Assembly (NCBI GenBank): GCA_964421085.1 | Contig: CAYQVO010000017.1 | Span: 1-64,000, forward strand | Length of the DNA: 64,000 nucleotides | Source of the DNA: CAYQVO01 sp964421085 | GTDB lineage: Bacteria > Bdellovibrionota_C > UBA2361 > CAYQVO01 | Direction: 5' to 3' | Part shown: one piece after another, positions 19,326-28,181 of the stretch | How the letters are laid out: each line of letters starts with the position of its first letter | Numbering within the stretch: position 1 is the stretch's first letter | Notes under the pieces: generated by a model | Databases searched by the model: none | The model's input: the letters and a program-made list of their open reading frames with translations, nothing else | What the model was told of the DNA's origin: nothing | Position numbers and translations under genes: made by a program

Positions 19326-20336
19326 TCACACAAACGCGTCTTCTCCGCTTCCGCCGCCTACGGCGAGTTTTCCTTCGGCTTCGAGCCGGCGGACAACGTC
19401 CACGATGCCGAGCTGCGCTTTCTCCACGTCTTTGATCTTTACAGGGCCGAGAGCTTCGAGGTCTTCCTGAATCATCGCAGCTGCTCTCTGCGAAACATTT
19501 CTGAACAGAAGCTCTTTCAATTCGGGACTCGTCACCTTCAGCGCAACAACGAGCTGATCTCTCGGAACCTCCTTCAGCAGAGTCTGTATTCCACGATCGT
19601 CCACTTTTTTGAGGTCTTCGAAGGTGAACATGAGATTCCGGATCTGCTCGGCCATATCCGGATACATCTCTTCGATCTCCGTAAGAATCCGTTCCTCGTT
19701 TGAACGCTCCACGAAGTTGAGAATGTCCGCTGCGGATTTTGCGCCGACCACTTCTTCTTCGGCAGAAACTCCCGAACCTCTGAGCTGCTGGCGCAGGACT
19801 TCTCTTACCTCATCGACGACGTCGGCTTTCACGTTATTGAGATTTGCTATCCGAATCAGAATATTCGTCTGGGCTTCCTCCCCCATGTTCTGAAGGACCA
19901 TGGCTGCCTGATCGGGATTCATTCTTGTCATCAGAAACGCGACTGTCTGCGGGTGTTCGGCTGAAATGAACGATGCCAGAATTTTTTCCGAGCAGTCCGA
20001 TATGATAGCGGCTATCGGCTCTTTGCGGGTGCCGCTGATATATTCGAGCATTCCCTCGCCCGCGCTTTCGCCGAATGCGCCTGCGATGACATCCTTTGCA
20101 AACTCACGCCCGTCGAAGAGCATCGTTGTGCCGGCGCGGAGCATGCTGCGGAATTCATTAGCGACATCGTACTGAGTCTCACGATCGACTTCCGACACCG
20201 CCATGAACGCGCGGCTTATGCGTTTGACTTCCTGCTCATCGAGAACTGCGATAACCTGAGAAGCAACCTCCTTGCCAAGAGAAAGAAGGACCAGCGCGGC
20301 CTTTTCTGTCGATGTCAGATCCCTCTTTTTTATCAT
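19326..20336 (-). CDS. fliG: Flagellar motor switch protein FliG
   Basis: FliG couples torque from the stator to the flagellar rotor. This 336-residue protein has the N-terminal LTSTEKAALVLLSLGKEVASQV, the middle-domain EHPQTVAFLMTRMNPDQAAMVLQ with the EHPQ motif, MFTFEDLKKVDDRGIQTLLKEV with the MFxF motif, and the C-terminal charged torque helix region VTSPELKELLFRNVSQRAAAMIQEDLEALGPVKIKDVEKAQ. Length matches the family (about 330). No other flagellar gene is in the window, so it is isolated. It follows the phoH-7TM-HD-ybeY set at about 70 nt. It may serve a flagellum encoded elsewhere or be a paralogue. Confidence 0.92.
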   Translation of the reverse strand: MIKKRDLTSTEKAALVLLSLGKEVASQVIAVLDEQEVKRISRAFMAVSEVDRETQYDVANEFRSMLRAGTTMLFDGREFAKDVIAGAFGESAGEGMLEYISGTRKEPIAAIISDCSEKILASFISAEHPQTVAFLMTRMNPDQAAMVLQNMGEEAQTNILIRIANLNNVKADVVDEVREVLRQQLRGSGVSAEEEVVGAKSAADILNFVERSNEERILTEIEEMYPDMAEQIRNLMFTFEDLKKVDDRGIQTLLKEVPRDQLVVALKVTSPELKELLFRNVSQRAAAMIQEDLEALGPVKIKDVEKAQLGIVDVVRRLEAEGKLAVGGGSGEDAFV

Positions 20337-20406
20337 TTACAGAATCCCCGGAGATTTTCACAAATTAAGATGCAGGAGACGGCGTTTTCGACTGCACCAT
20401 CTATAA

Positions 20407-20898
20407 CTATCTGTTTTTCCTGAGAATTGGGGAAATCGCGAGCGAATTCAGAATATTAGTCTCCTGTCTTTTCATCCGCTGCCGTTCTTTCGGGCTCACC
20501 TTTTCGTGTTCGAAACCGCAGAGGTGCAGAACACCATGAACAAGGAGACGCATTACCTCTTCATTGATTTCCATCTGCCGTTTTTCAGCTTCGCGCTCCG
20601 CATATTCGATCGAAATGACGATATCACCCAGGGATCGGGAAACGTTTCCTCCTCTTCCTTCAAGCTGCGAAAAAGAAAGCACATCGGTTGGCTTGTTTTT
20701 CCCGCGGAAGGAGGAATTGAGATCGCGGATCCTCTCATCATCTGTCAAAAGAATGCTGAGTTCCCGGGTTGACGCTGGAATACCGGCAGAATCGACGGCG
20801 CTCAGAATCGCTTTCGCAAGCGCCTTGAGTTTTATTTTGTCGACGTGGAAAACCTTCTGTTCGTCGGAGATCAGTATTTTCCATTTTCTAATGCTCAT
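20407..20898 (-). CDS. ybeY: Endoribonuclease YbeY
   Basis: YbeY is a zinc-dependent endoribonuclease involved in 16S rRNA 3' maturation and ribosome quality control. The motif HGVLHLCGFEHE supplies the three zinc-binding histidines of the HGxLHLxGxDH signature. TDVLSFSQLEG and LGDIVISIEYAEREA are also typical. The frame extends upstream to 21027 inside the preceding gene, but the ATG at 20898 starts MSIRKWKI and gives 163 residues, the normal length. It overlaps the end of the 7TM-HD gene by 11 nt, so translation is coupled. The order phoH, 7TM-HD, ybeY is widely conserved. Confidence 0.93.
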   Translation of the reverse strand: MSIRKWKILISDEQKVFHVDKIKLKALAKAILSAVDSAGIPASTRELSILLTDDERIRDLNSSFRGKNKPTDVLSFSQLEGRGGNVSRSLGDIVISIEYAEREAEKRQMEINEEVMRLLVHGVLHLCGFEHEKVSPKERQRMKRQETNILNSLAISPILRKNR

Positions 20899-22453
20899 GA
20901 TCCTGGCCAAGTCGTCGCAGATCTTCTTCTTCCTCTTCCTCATCTTCGATAATCTCGGCTGAAGTGGCTTCGGGGTCAGTCTCTTCTGCCAGTATGTTGA
21001 CCTTTTCCGCAGGCTCCGCGTAAGCAATCCGCTGATGATAAATTCCCGCGAGCACTCTCGTGAAGCACTTTGCGATTATATGGAGCTCTTTCAAAGTGAG
21101 TTCACAGTCGTTCAACTGCCCGCTTCGAAACGCTCTGTTGATCATTTTCTGTACGAGTCCCCGGATTCTGTCGCGGTCGGGTTCGTTGAGCGTGCGCGCA
21201 GCAGCTTCAATTCCATCGGCAAGCATCAGAATTCCTGCTTCTTTTGTCTGCGGTCTCGGGCCGGGGTAGCTGTAGAGACTGGGGTCCGGCTCTTCCCCGC
21301 TGCTCTCCCCCTCCTTCGCCGCCTTGTCGTAAAAATATTCGATCAGCGAAGTTCCATGATGCTGAGGAATCATATCTATTATCGCTTCCGGAAGCCTGTG
21401 CTGCCGTCCAAGTTCGATTCCGTCCTTCACATGGGACCGTATTATGAGGGCTGACATAGAGGGGCTCAGCTTCTCATGCTTGTTTTCTCCCGAGCCCTGA
21501 TTCTCCACGAAATATCCCGGCTTTTTTATCTTTCCTATGTCGTGAAAGTAAGCGCCCACGCGGGCGACGACAGGGTTTGCACCCACCGCATCTGCCGCCT
21601 GCTCGGCCATCATGCCCATCACCATCGAATGGTTCCATGTTCCCGGAGTCTGAATGCTGAGTTCCTTCAGGAGCGGATGATCAAGGGTAGCCATCTCTAT
21701 CAGACGCATGTCCGTGACATACCCCCCGAGGTATTCAAAAAGCGGCGTGATGCCGGCCGCAATGAAGATACACACCGCGCCGCCCGCTACGCCGCCGCCG
21801 ATTATCGCCACACCATCGGTGAGTGTCAGGTTTTTCATGATGCACAGAGATGCCAGAGCAAACGCGAGAGCAACAACGGTAATGTTCAGGGCGCCTTTGA
21901 TGTAGGCAGAGCGTGATCGGAATCGAGTGAGACTCAGGCCGCCGACTACGCAAGTAACGAATGTGAACGGAATGAGCACGACATCGTTTCCGGCATACAC
22001 CGCCATAAGCATCGAGAGAACAATCGACAGCACCAGCGCATAGTGCATCCCCAGAATGGCCTGGACTATAAGGGCCCCGGAAGCAAATGGTATGGCGAGA
22101 TAGAGAGATTCCGGGTGGATCTCCCCGAAGAACGTGTCTCCTCCCTGATACCTCACCATACTGACAGCAAGAAGGCGGAAGAGGCTTATGATGCAGATTG
22201 AGCCTGCTGTCACAAGAGTAAGCGAGAGGAGATCTTTCAAGTTCTCCCGGAATCCTGTCAGGCTGAGAGAGGCGCCGTAATAGATCGTGAAAAGAGCGAG
22301 GAAAACGATTGAGATCCTCCCTGTTGAAAGGAGAGGTCCGCTTTCATCGGAAAAGAACCGGAGGCATCCTTCAGCGAAACCCGAAGCAACAAGCGCAAAG
22401 AAAAGGCCGGAAATGGCCCGAGCCCTGTTTCGTGCGGAAGATGTTCTATTCAT
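20888..22453 (-). CDS. 7TM-HD family phosphohydrolase, short form (PgpH-like)
   Basis: PgpH-type proteins are membrane c-di-AMP phosphodiesterases. This 521-residue protein has two N-terminal membrane segments, a block of about six more (residues 70-245), then a cytoplasmic HD domain: TPGTWNHSMVMGMMAE, VGAYFHDIGKIKKPGYFVENQ (the HD pair), HVKDGIEL, PQHHGTSLIEYFY and MLADGIEAAARTL. A typical PgpH has a large N-terminal extracytoplasmic 7TMR-HDED domain and about 700-800 residues; that domain is missing here. The C-terminus is a strongly acidic tail (IIEDEEEEEEDL). The start overlaps the phoH stop by 4 nt (ATGA). Confidence 0.9.
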   Translation of the reverse strand: MNRTSSARNRARAISGLFFALVASGFAEGCLRFFSDESGPLLSTGRISIVFLALFTIYYGASLSLTGFRENLKDLLSLTLVTAGSICIISLFRLLAVSMVRYQGGDTFFGEIHPESLYLAIPFASGALIVQAILGMHYALVLSIVLSMLMAVYAGNDVVLIPFTFVTCVVGGLSLTRFRSRSAYIKGALNITVVALAFALASLCIMKNLTLTDGVAIIGGGVAGGAVCIFIAAGITPLFEYLGGYVTDMRLIEMATLDHPLLKELSIQTPGTWNHSMVMGMMAEQAADAVGANPVVARVGAYFHDIGKIKKPGYFVENQGSGENKHEKLSPSMSALIIRSHVKDGIELGRQHRLPEAIIDMIPQHHGTSLIEYFYDKAAKEGESSGEEPDPSLYSYPGPRPQTKEAGILMLADGIEAAARTLNEPDRDRIRGLVQKMINRAFRSGQLNDCELTLKELHIIAKCFTRVLAGIYHQRIAYAEPAEKVNILAEETDPEATSAEIIEDEEEEEEDLRRLGQDHEH

Positions 22454-23439
22454 CGTCCTGACTCGCGTCGATCGTAGGCCTCCACGATCCTTCCGACCAG
22501 CGGGTGCCTGACGACATCGTCCTGCGTAAACTCGACAACACGTATTCCTTCGATACCATGTAAAATCGCAAGCGCATCGACAAGACCCGACTTCGTGCCG
22601 TAAGGGAGATCGATCTGGGTAATATCGCCTGTGACGACACCCCGTGAATTGAATCCGAGCCTGGTGAGAAACATCTTCATCTGAAGATGCGTCGTGTTCT
22701 GCGCCTCATCGAGGATTACGAACGCGTTCGAAAGCGTTCTCCCGCGCATGAAGGCAAGGGGTGCGACTTCAATCTGCCCCTTCTCCATCATCTCCTGGGC
22801 TTTTTCGTAATCGACCATATCGTAAAGAGCATCATAAAGCGGCCGCAGGTACGGGTTCACTTTCTCGGCCATGTCACCGGGGAGAAATCCCAGGCGCTCC
22901 CCCGCTTCCACAGCAGGCCGGCATAGAATGACTCGTTTCACCTGCTTTCTCAGGAGAGCAGATACTGCCATTGCCATCGCAAGATAGGTTTTGCCCGTTC
23001 CGGCAGGACCGATTCCAAACACAAGATCCGAGTTCCTTATTGCTTCGAGATATATCTTCTGCCCCATGGTGCGGGGAATGATGCTGTGCTTCTTTCCGGC
23101 GACTGCGATCTGATCTCTGAAGAAGTCTTCGAGGCGGGCTTTCCTGTTGCCCGAAAGCATCTTTATTGCGCGCTCCACATCTCCAGGCCAGATTCGTTCT
23201 CCTTTTTCCACCAGTCCCTGGAGCTGCTGAAGGAGATCGCATGCAAGTTCAACTTCGGCGTCCTGACCCTCGAGTTTCAGGCCTTCCGGCACCGTGCCGA
23301 TCTCTATGTCGAGTTCTCTTGCGATTGTCCTTATGTTCTGGTCGGCCTCGCCTACCAGCATCTGCATCACTTCCGGATCTGAGTTCCGGAACGTAAGTTT
23401 CTTCTGCTCACCTTTAGGAAAATTATTTCTTTTCGCCAA
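22450..23439 (-). CDS. phoH: PhoH-like ATPase
   Basis: A cytoplasmic ATPase of the PhoH/YbeZ family that works with YbeY in RNA metabolism. The 329-residue protein has an N-terminal KH-like region (LVGEADQNIRTIARELDIEIG), the Walker A FGIGPAGTGKTYLAMAMAV, ILCRPAVEAGERLGFLPGDMAEKVNPYLRPLYDAL, the Walker B FVILDEAQNTTHLQMKMFLTRLG and the terminal VTGDITQIDLP. The start is TTG at 23439, with an AGGAG ribosome site 9 nt upstream. No ATG occurs before residue 25. It is the first of the phoH-7TM-HD-ybeY set. Confidence 0.95.
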   Translation of the reverse strand: MAKRNNFPKGEQKKLTFRNSDPEVMQMLVGEADQNIRTIARELDIEIGTVPEGLKLEGQDAEVELACDLLQQLQGLVEKGERIWPGDVERAIKMLSGNRKARLEDFFRDQIAVAGKKHSIIPRTMGQKIYLEAIRNSDLVFGIGPAGTGKTYLAMAMAVSALLRKQVKRVILCRPAVEAGERLGFLPGDMAEKVNPYLRPLYDALYDMVDYEKAQEMMEKGQIEVAPLAFMRGRTLSNAFVILDEAQNTTHLQMKMFLTRLGFNSRGVVTGDITQIDLPYGTKSGLVDALAILHGIEGIRVVEFTQDDVVRHPLVGRIVEAYDRRESGR

Positions 23440-23487
23440 ATTTAAATAGCTCCTGCTTCCAGTTCCACCATGGTCGAACGTATCCCA

Positions 23488-26127
23488 TTAAATCTTCCCT
23501 ACCAACTCTGAAAATGTGTCCAGCGCCCGGCTGACAAGGGAGGGGTCGAGCCCCCCGGCCTGGGCGAAATCAGGCTTTCCTCCGCCCTTGCCACCGGCTG
23601 CTGCAGCCGCCTGCTTCACGAGATTTCCTATATGGACCTTCGGCAGGAGATCGCCTGTGGCGCCTGCAACCAGAAAGCCTGTCTTCCCGGACGCTCCCGA
23701 GAGAGCGACGACACCCGAACGGATGCGGACACGCACATCGTCCACGATGCCCTTAAGTGTATCGACATCGGTGTCGTCAACCCTCTGCACCACTAATGTA
23801 AGTCCGGACGGAAGCTTCCGTCCCTTCGATGCTATATCCGCACTCATCGTCGAGATGAAGCGCGACCTCATGTTTTCAAGTTCTTTTTCGAGAGCCCTCG
23901 CACGGGCGAGCACCCGCTCCACCTTTTCAGGCAGATTCGTGGTATCGCTCTTAAGAAGCTCCGCTACGGTCTCGCGCTCTGCCCGCTCCTCGAGCACGGA
24001 CTCGAGAGCCCCATGACCCGACAGGCACTCGATTCTCCGGACACCGGCGGCAATGCCGCTGTCTGCCGCGACAACGGCGAAGCCTATGTCGCCCGTACGC
24101 GAAACGTGGGTGCCACCGCAGAATTCGAGTGAAACGTCGCCCATCTTCACAACGCGGACCAGGTCGCCGTATTTCTCGCCGAAAAGAGCGATTGCTCCAA
24201 GACGCTCCGCTTCTTCAATCGGAACCACCGAAGTCTGCACTTCCTGATTCCTTCGAATCTGCTCGTTCATGAGATGCTGAATGGCCTTCATCTGCGCGTC
24301 GGTAATCGGCTCGAAGTGCGAGTAATCGAATCTGAACGATTTATCATCGACACGCGAACCCGACTGCTTCACATGGGCGCCGAGAACTTTTCGAAGGGCC
24401 GCATGGAGGAGGTGAGTTGCCGAGTGATTGGCCATGATTTTTTTTCTTCGTGCCTCGTCGACTTTCAGGAGCGCTCTGCTCCCTTTATGCTTTTCGGAAA
24501 GCTCACCTTCGATCGCTTTCGTTATATGGACATAGTAGCCGTCCTGAACCTTCTGAGTGTCGGTTACCCGAAGTTTTACTCCGTTCAACTCGATGATGCC
24601 CGTATCTCCAACCTGGCCTCCGGCTTCGGCATAAAACGGAGTGACGTCAAAAACAACGCCTTTTCCATCGACAATATCGAGAAGAGTCGCTTCAGCCTCG
24701 AGAGTTTCGTATCCGAGAAATTTCGTCTTCTCGCCCTCGACCTTGACGCTTGAAAAGGTGATGTTCTGCGCCTTTCTGTCTTCTCTCGAGCGGGTTCTCT
24801 GCTCTTCCATTGCGCGATCAAACGCGGCGGTGTCGACCTTTTTTCCGTACGCTTTGAGAGCGTCTTCTGTGAGATCGAGCGGGAAACCGTATGTATCGTG
24901 CAGGACAAAAGCCGTTTCTCCGGGGAAAAGATCATTTGAACCGGGCTTCTCCACTTCCCGGACAAGGATGGAAAGACCTGCATCGAGAGTCTCGTGGAAT
25001 TTCCGCTCTTCGGCATCGGCAACTTTCTTTATGAATGCGGCCTTCCCGGAAAGCTCGGGGTATGCATCCTTGAAAATCGAAACCACAGCATCGATTGTGT
25101 GTGTAAAGAAAGGCTCTCTGAAATGCAGCGCGCGCCCATGACGCACCGCGCGCCGCAGAATCCTCCGGAGGACGTAACCGCGGCCGTCGTTCGAAGGGTT
25201 CACGCCGTCCGCTATGAGGAACGCGACAGCGCGTGAATGATCGGCAATAACCCGCATTGCCACGTCCCTTGCGTAAGCTGTATCCGTTTTCAGGTCGCGG
25301 ATGGCAAAGGACGAGCCGTCATATTTGTACCCCGAAAGTTCTTCGCATTTCGCTATTATGGGCCGCACAAGATCCGAGTCGTAATTCGAAACACCGCCCT
25401 GCACAATTGATGCAAGACGATCCAGTCCTGCTCCTGTATCGATTGACGGCTTCGGCAGAGGTTTTATTGTGCCATCAGCGAATCTTTCGAACTGCATGAA
25501 TACAAGGTTCCAGATCTCGAGGAAAGAGCCATCATCTTTACGGAAAACCTCTTCCGTCTGCCTCGATGGATCAGTGTCCATGAAGTAGTGGATCTCCGAG
25601 CACGGTCCGCACGGCCCGGTGTCGCCCATCGCCCAGAAATTATCCTTCTCGCCGCACTTCAGAATGCGCTCTTTTTTCACATCAGTGAGAGAAGCCCACA
25701 GCTCCGCGGCTTCGTCATCATCTTCGAATACAGTGACCCAGAGGAATGACTTGTCGAGCTTGAGGATTTCGGTGACGTATTCCCACGCGAAAGTAATGGC
25801 TTCTTTCTTGAAGTAATCGCCGAAGGAAAAGTTGCCGAGCATTTCAAAAAAAGTATGGTGGCGGGCAGTGACGCCCACATTCTCGAAATCATTGTGCTTG
25901 CCCGATACCCGGACACATTTCTGGCTTGTCACGGCACGGGTGTAACTTCGCTTTTCGGCGCCAATGAAGAGATCCTTGAACTGATTCATTCCTGCGTTGG
26001 TAAAGAGCAGGGTAGGGTCGTTGTGTGGAACAAGAGAAGAGCTTCCGACGACTTCGTGTCCTTTGGATCTGAAGTAATCGAGAAATGACCTGCGGATTTC
26101 CGCCCCCGTGAATGGTTTTTTGTTCAT
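23488..26127 (-). CDS. alaS: Alanyl-tRNA synthetase
   Basis: Charges tRNA-Ala. The 879-residue protein has the class II aminoacylation core from FTGAEIRRSFLDYFRSKGHEVV and SSSLVPHNDPTLLFTNAGMNQFK onward. The editing domain has NHSATHLLHAALRKVLGAHVKQSGS (HxxxH) and the CGGTHVSRTGDIG zinc motif. A C-Ala domain ends in GGKGGGKPDFAQAGG. The frame runs up to a TTG at 26175, but the ATG at 26127 (MNKKPFTGAEIR) fits the family start. All key motifs are present. It is divergent from the small membrane protein at 26292. Confidence 0.96.
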   Translation of the reverse strand: MNKKPFTGAEIRRSFLDYFRSKGHEVVGSSSLVPHNDPTLLFTNAGMNQFKDLFIGAEKRSYTRAVTSQKCVRVSGKHNDFENVGVTARHHTFFEMLGNFSFGDYFKKEAITFAWEYVTEILKLDKSFLWVTVFEDDDEAAELWASLTDVKKERILKCGEKDNFWAMGDTGPCGPCSEIHYFMDTDPSRQTEEVFRKDDGSFLEIWNLVFMQFERFADGTIKPLPKPSIDTGAGLDRLASIVQGGVSNYDSDLVRPIIAKCEELSGYKYDGSSFAIRDLKTDTAYARDVAMRVIADHSRAVAFLIADGVNPSNDGRGYVLRRILRRAVRHGRALHFREPFFTHTIDAVVSIFKDAYPELSGKAAFIKKVADAEERKFHETLDAGLSILVREVEKPGSNDLFPGETAFVLHDTYGFPLDLTEDALKAYGKKVDTAAFDRAMEEQRTRSREDRKAQNITFSSVKVEGEKTKFLGYETLEAEATLLDIVDGKGVVFDVTPFYAEAGGQVGDTGIIELNGVKLRVTDTQKVQDGYYVHITKAIEGELSEKHKGSRALLKVDEARRKKIMANHSATHLLHAALRKVLGAHVKQSGSRVDDKSFRFDYSHFEPITDAQMKAIQHLMNEQIRRNQEVQTSVVPIEEAERLGAIALFGEKYGDLVRVVKMGDVSLEFCGGTHVSRTGDIGFAVVAADSGIAAGVRRIECLSGHGALESVLEERAERETVAELLKSDTTNLPEKVERVLARARALEKELENMRSRFISTMSADIASKGRKLPSGLTLVVQRVDDTDVDTLKGIVDDVRVRIRSGVVALSGASGKTGFLVAGATGDLLPKVHIGNLVKQAAAAAGGKGGGKPDFAQAGGLDPSLVSRALDTFSELVGKI

Positions 26128-26291
26128 AAGCGTAATGTCTCTGTTCCTGCGCTCCGGAAACATATGATGTCTCAAAAAACGCCCCTTTTTCCAGAGGTTC
26201 TGACCATAAAAGCCTCTTTCTTTTCTGTTTTCCGGGGATAAATGATGGCTTATAACTTACAGAATACCTCATACAGGCGGGAGGAACAAAA

Positions 26292-26621
26292 ATGTCGCTG
26301 CGTATCCTTGTGCTGATTAATATTGGGCTTTTTCTCGTCGCTCAGGCTTTCTCGCTCCGCGAACCGCTGGCGGGAATCGCCGTGAGGGCAATCACCGTGC
26401 TTGTTGATTTCGTCGCCTTTCTGGCGATCCTTGTTCAGGGACAGTTTTCTGAATTCGGCTTCACGGATGAAGGCGATGTTGACCGGGACACCGATCTGCC
26501 CCGGTATATTCTCGGCCTGCTTGTCGTCCTCCTCATGGGATTCTTTCTCGGAGGCCTGCCGCTTCTTATGAACGGAACCGACAACTGGGCCAGAGTGAAG
26601 GATTTTATCTCAGGGCTGTAA
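26292..26621 (+). CDS. Small membrane protein of unknown function
   Basis: I do not recognise the family. The 109-residue protein has three hydrophobic segments, about residues 3-20, 32-50 and 71-92, with an acidic linker FTDEGDVDRDTDLPR between the second and third. A strong GGGAGG ribosome site lies 6 nt before the ATG. It is transcribed divergently from alaS, and its last 12 nt overlap the end of convergent cinA. The strong ribosome site and clean topology argue that it is a real gene. Confidence 0.75.
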   Translation: MSLRILVLINIGLFLVAQAFSLREPLAGIAVRAITVLVDFVAFLAILVQGQFSEFGFTDEGDVDRDTDLPRYILGLLVVLLMGFFLGGLPLLMNGTDNWARVKDFISGL

Positions 26622-27839
26622 AAGACTTTTCCTGAGCATATTCATCGTCATGAAACACGCATAGCGCCTGATCCTCTCACGATCCGAAGGAAAAAAGAAT
26701 TTCTGCGCAAAGATCTCTGCCGGTGTCGAGAGGCCCACAAAAAAAGTGCCCACTGGTTTCGCCTCAGTGCCGCCGGCCGGGCCTGCAACTCCGGTTATTG
26801 AAACTCCATAGTCGGTGCCGAGACGTTCCGACGCGCCCTTCGCCATCCGCCGCGCAACCTCGTCGCTCACTGCGCCGCAGGCTTCAATGGCGGAAGAATC
26901 CACGCCCAGAAGATTCACCTTAGCTTCGTTGCTGTAAGTCACAACGCCTCCGGCGAAATATGCAGACGAGCCTGAAACGCTCGTGAGCATTTTTCCCAGC
27001 ATTCCGCCGGTGCAGGACTCCGCTGCAGCAAGCGTCTTTCCGGCCCCGGTGAAAAGCTCGCAGATAACATCTTCAAGACCCCGATCCCGTTCTTCGGAGA
27101 AGATATGCCGGGCGCCTATCGCCTCCCGGACACGCGAGACAGCTTCATTGAGACAGTTTCTGTCCGATGAAGTCTTGAGCTTCACCTGAATTTCAGGAAA
27201 CGCCGCGCGATATGAAACGAATATATCACCGGAAAGACCCAGTCTTTCTACTCTGTCTCCCACTTCAGATTCGGCGAGTCCTGTCACTCTGAAAAGATGC
27301 GTGTTCAAAGAAGCGCACCCGAGTTTCTCCTTGATTACAGGCTCGACCGATGCTGTATACATAGGCATCAGTTCGGCTGGTACACCCGGAAGCGCGACCA
27401 GAGTGAGTCCTTCAAGATTCATGAAAAACCCCGAGGCGGTGCCGACCGGGTTGGTGATGAGCTCTGCCCCATCAGGAACCATTGCCTGGCACCTGTGGCT
27501 CTCGTTCAGAGGTCTGTTTCTTCGCTCGAAAAAACGGCGAAGAGATTCATATTCTTCCTCTCTGAAACAAAGCTTCCCCGCGCCGAATGAGGCGAGGGCT
27601 TCCCGGGTCACATCGTCGGTGGTGGGGCCGAGTCCGCCTGTTACAATTATGAAATCGGAATATTTTTGCAGATATCGGAGAGCTTCGACGATTTCCGGAA
27701 TGATGTCGTCACATACGAGAAACTGGCCCGGTTTGACCCCCAGATCAGCGAGACGGGAAGCGATGAACGATGAATTTGTGTCAGGCACCCGTCCATCGAG
27801 TATTTCAGAGCCGACGGCGAGAATGGAGACGCGAAGCAT
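26610..27839 (-). CDS. cinA: CinA-family protein (nicotinamide-nucleotide amidase / ADP-ribose pyrophosphatase)
   Basis: A 409-residue two-domain protein. The N-terminal COG1058 domain (residues about 1-170) has AVGSEILDGRVPDTNSSFIA, VTGGLGPTTDDVTREALA and NPVGTASGF. The C-terminal PncC domain (about 250-409) has LAAAESCTGGMLGKMLTSVSGSSAYFAGGVVTYSNEAK and SITGVAGPAGGTEAKPVGT. PncC-type domains deamidate nicotinamide mononucleotide, so this protein is a salvage counterpart to the nadABC genes in the same window. The ATG at 27839 starts directly at MLRVSILAVGSE. It has a 12-nt convergent overlap with the small membrane protein. Confidence 0.94.
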   Translation of the reverse strand: MLRVSILAVGSEILDGRVPDTNSSFIASRLADLGVKPGQFLVCDDIIPEIVEALRYLQKYSDFIIVTGGLGPTTDDVTREALASFGAGKLCFREEEYESLRRFFERRNRPLNESHRCQAMVPDGAELITNPVGTASGFFMNLEGLTLVALPGVPAELMPMYTASVEPVIKEKLGCASLNTHLFRVTGLAESEVGDRVERLGLSGDIFVSYRAAFPEIQVKLKTSSDRNCLNEAVSRVREAIGARHIFSEERDRGLEDVICELFTGAGKTLAAAESCTGGMLGKMLTSVSGSSAYFAGGVVTYSNEAKVNLLGVDSSAIEACGAVSDEVARRMAKGASERLGTDYGVSITGVAGPAGGTEAKPVGTFFVGLSTPAEIFAQKFFFPSDRERIRRYACFMTMNMLRKSLLQP

Positions 27840-27926
27840 GGGTTATTTTATCACAGAGACCCGGACATTTTTCAACAAGGAGCATCAGGAGCTCTCACCC
27901 GCGCTCCACCGTCCGAAGATGGAAAC

Positions 27927-28181
27927 TCATCGCGTCGATAAGATTCGGCCTTGATTCCTCGATTCTCGATTCAGACTCACGGAGGCAGCGCTCCCCGGAC
28001 TGCATGAGTAACACGCAACGGGTCCTGAACTGGCGACTTCTCCCTTTCTCAGCACGATAAGCGCGTCTGCGAGCCGCTCTATAACATCCATCCGGTGAGA
28101 TGACACGATGACGTTTCTGCTTTCGGCCTCCGCTTTGAAAATTTCGCCAAGCTCGCTCGTTCTCTCAAAAAACGGAAAGAG
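27927..28181 (-). pseudogene. ABC transporter ATPase C-terminal remnant
   Basis: Directly after the M23 peptidase stop codon the same frame reads ERTSELGEIFKAEAESRNVI, then VSSHRMDVIERLADALIVLRKGEVASSGP, ending in a nonsense tail and stop at 27927. The SSH string is the H-switch of an ABC ATPase and the rest matches its C-terminal lobe. Walker A, Q-loop, signature and Walker B are all missing and there is no start codon. This is a fragment of a lost gene. The rest of the spacer (27840-27926) contains nothing else that I can support. Confidence 0.6.
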
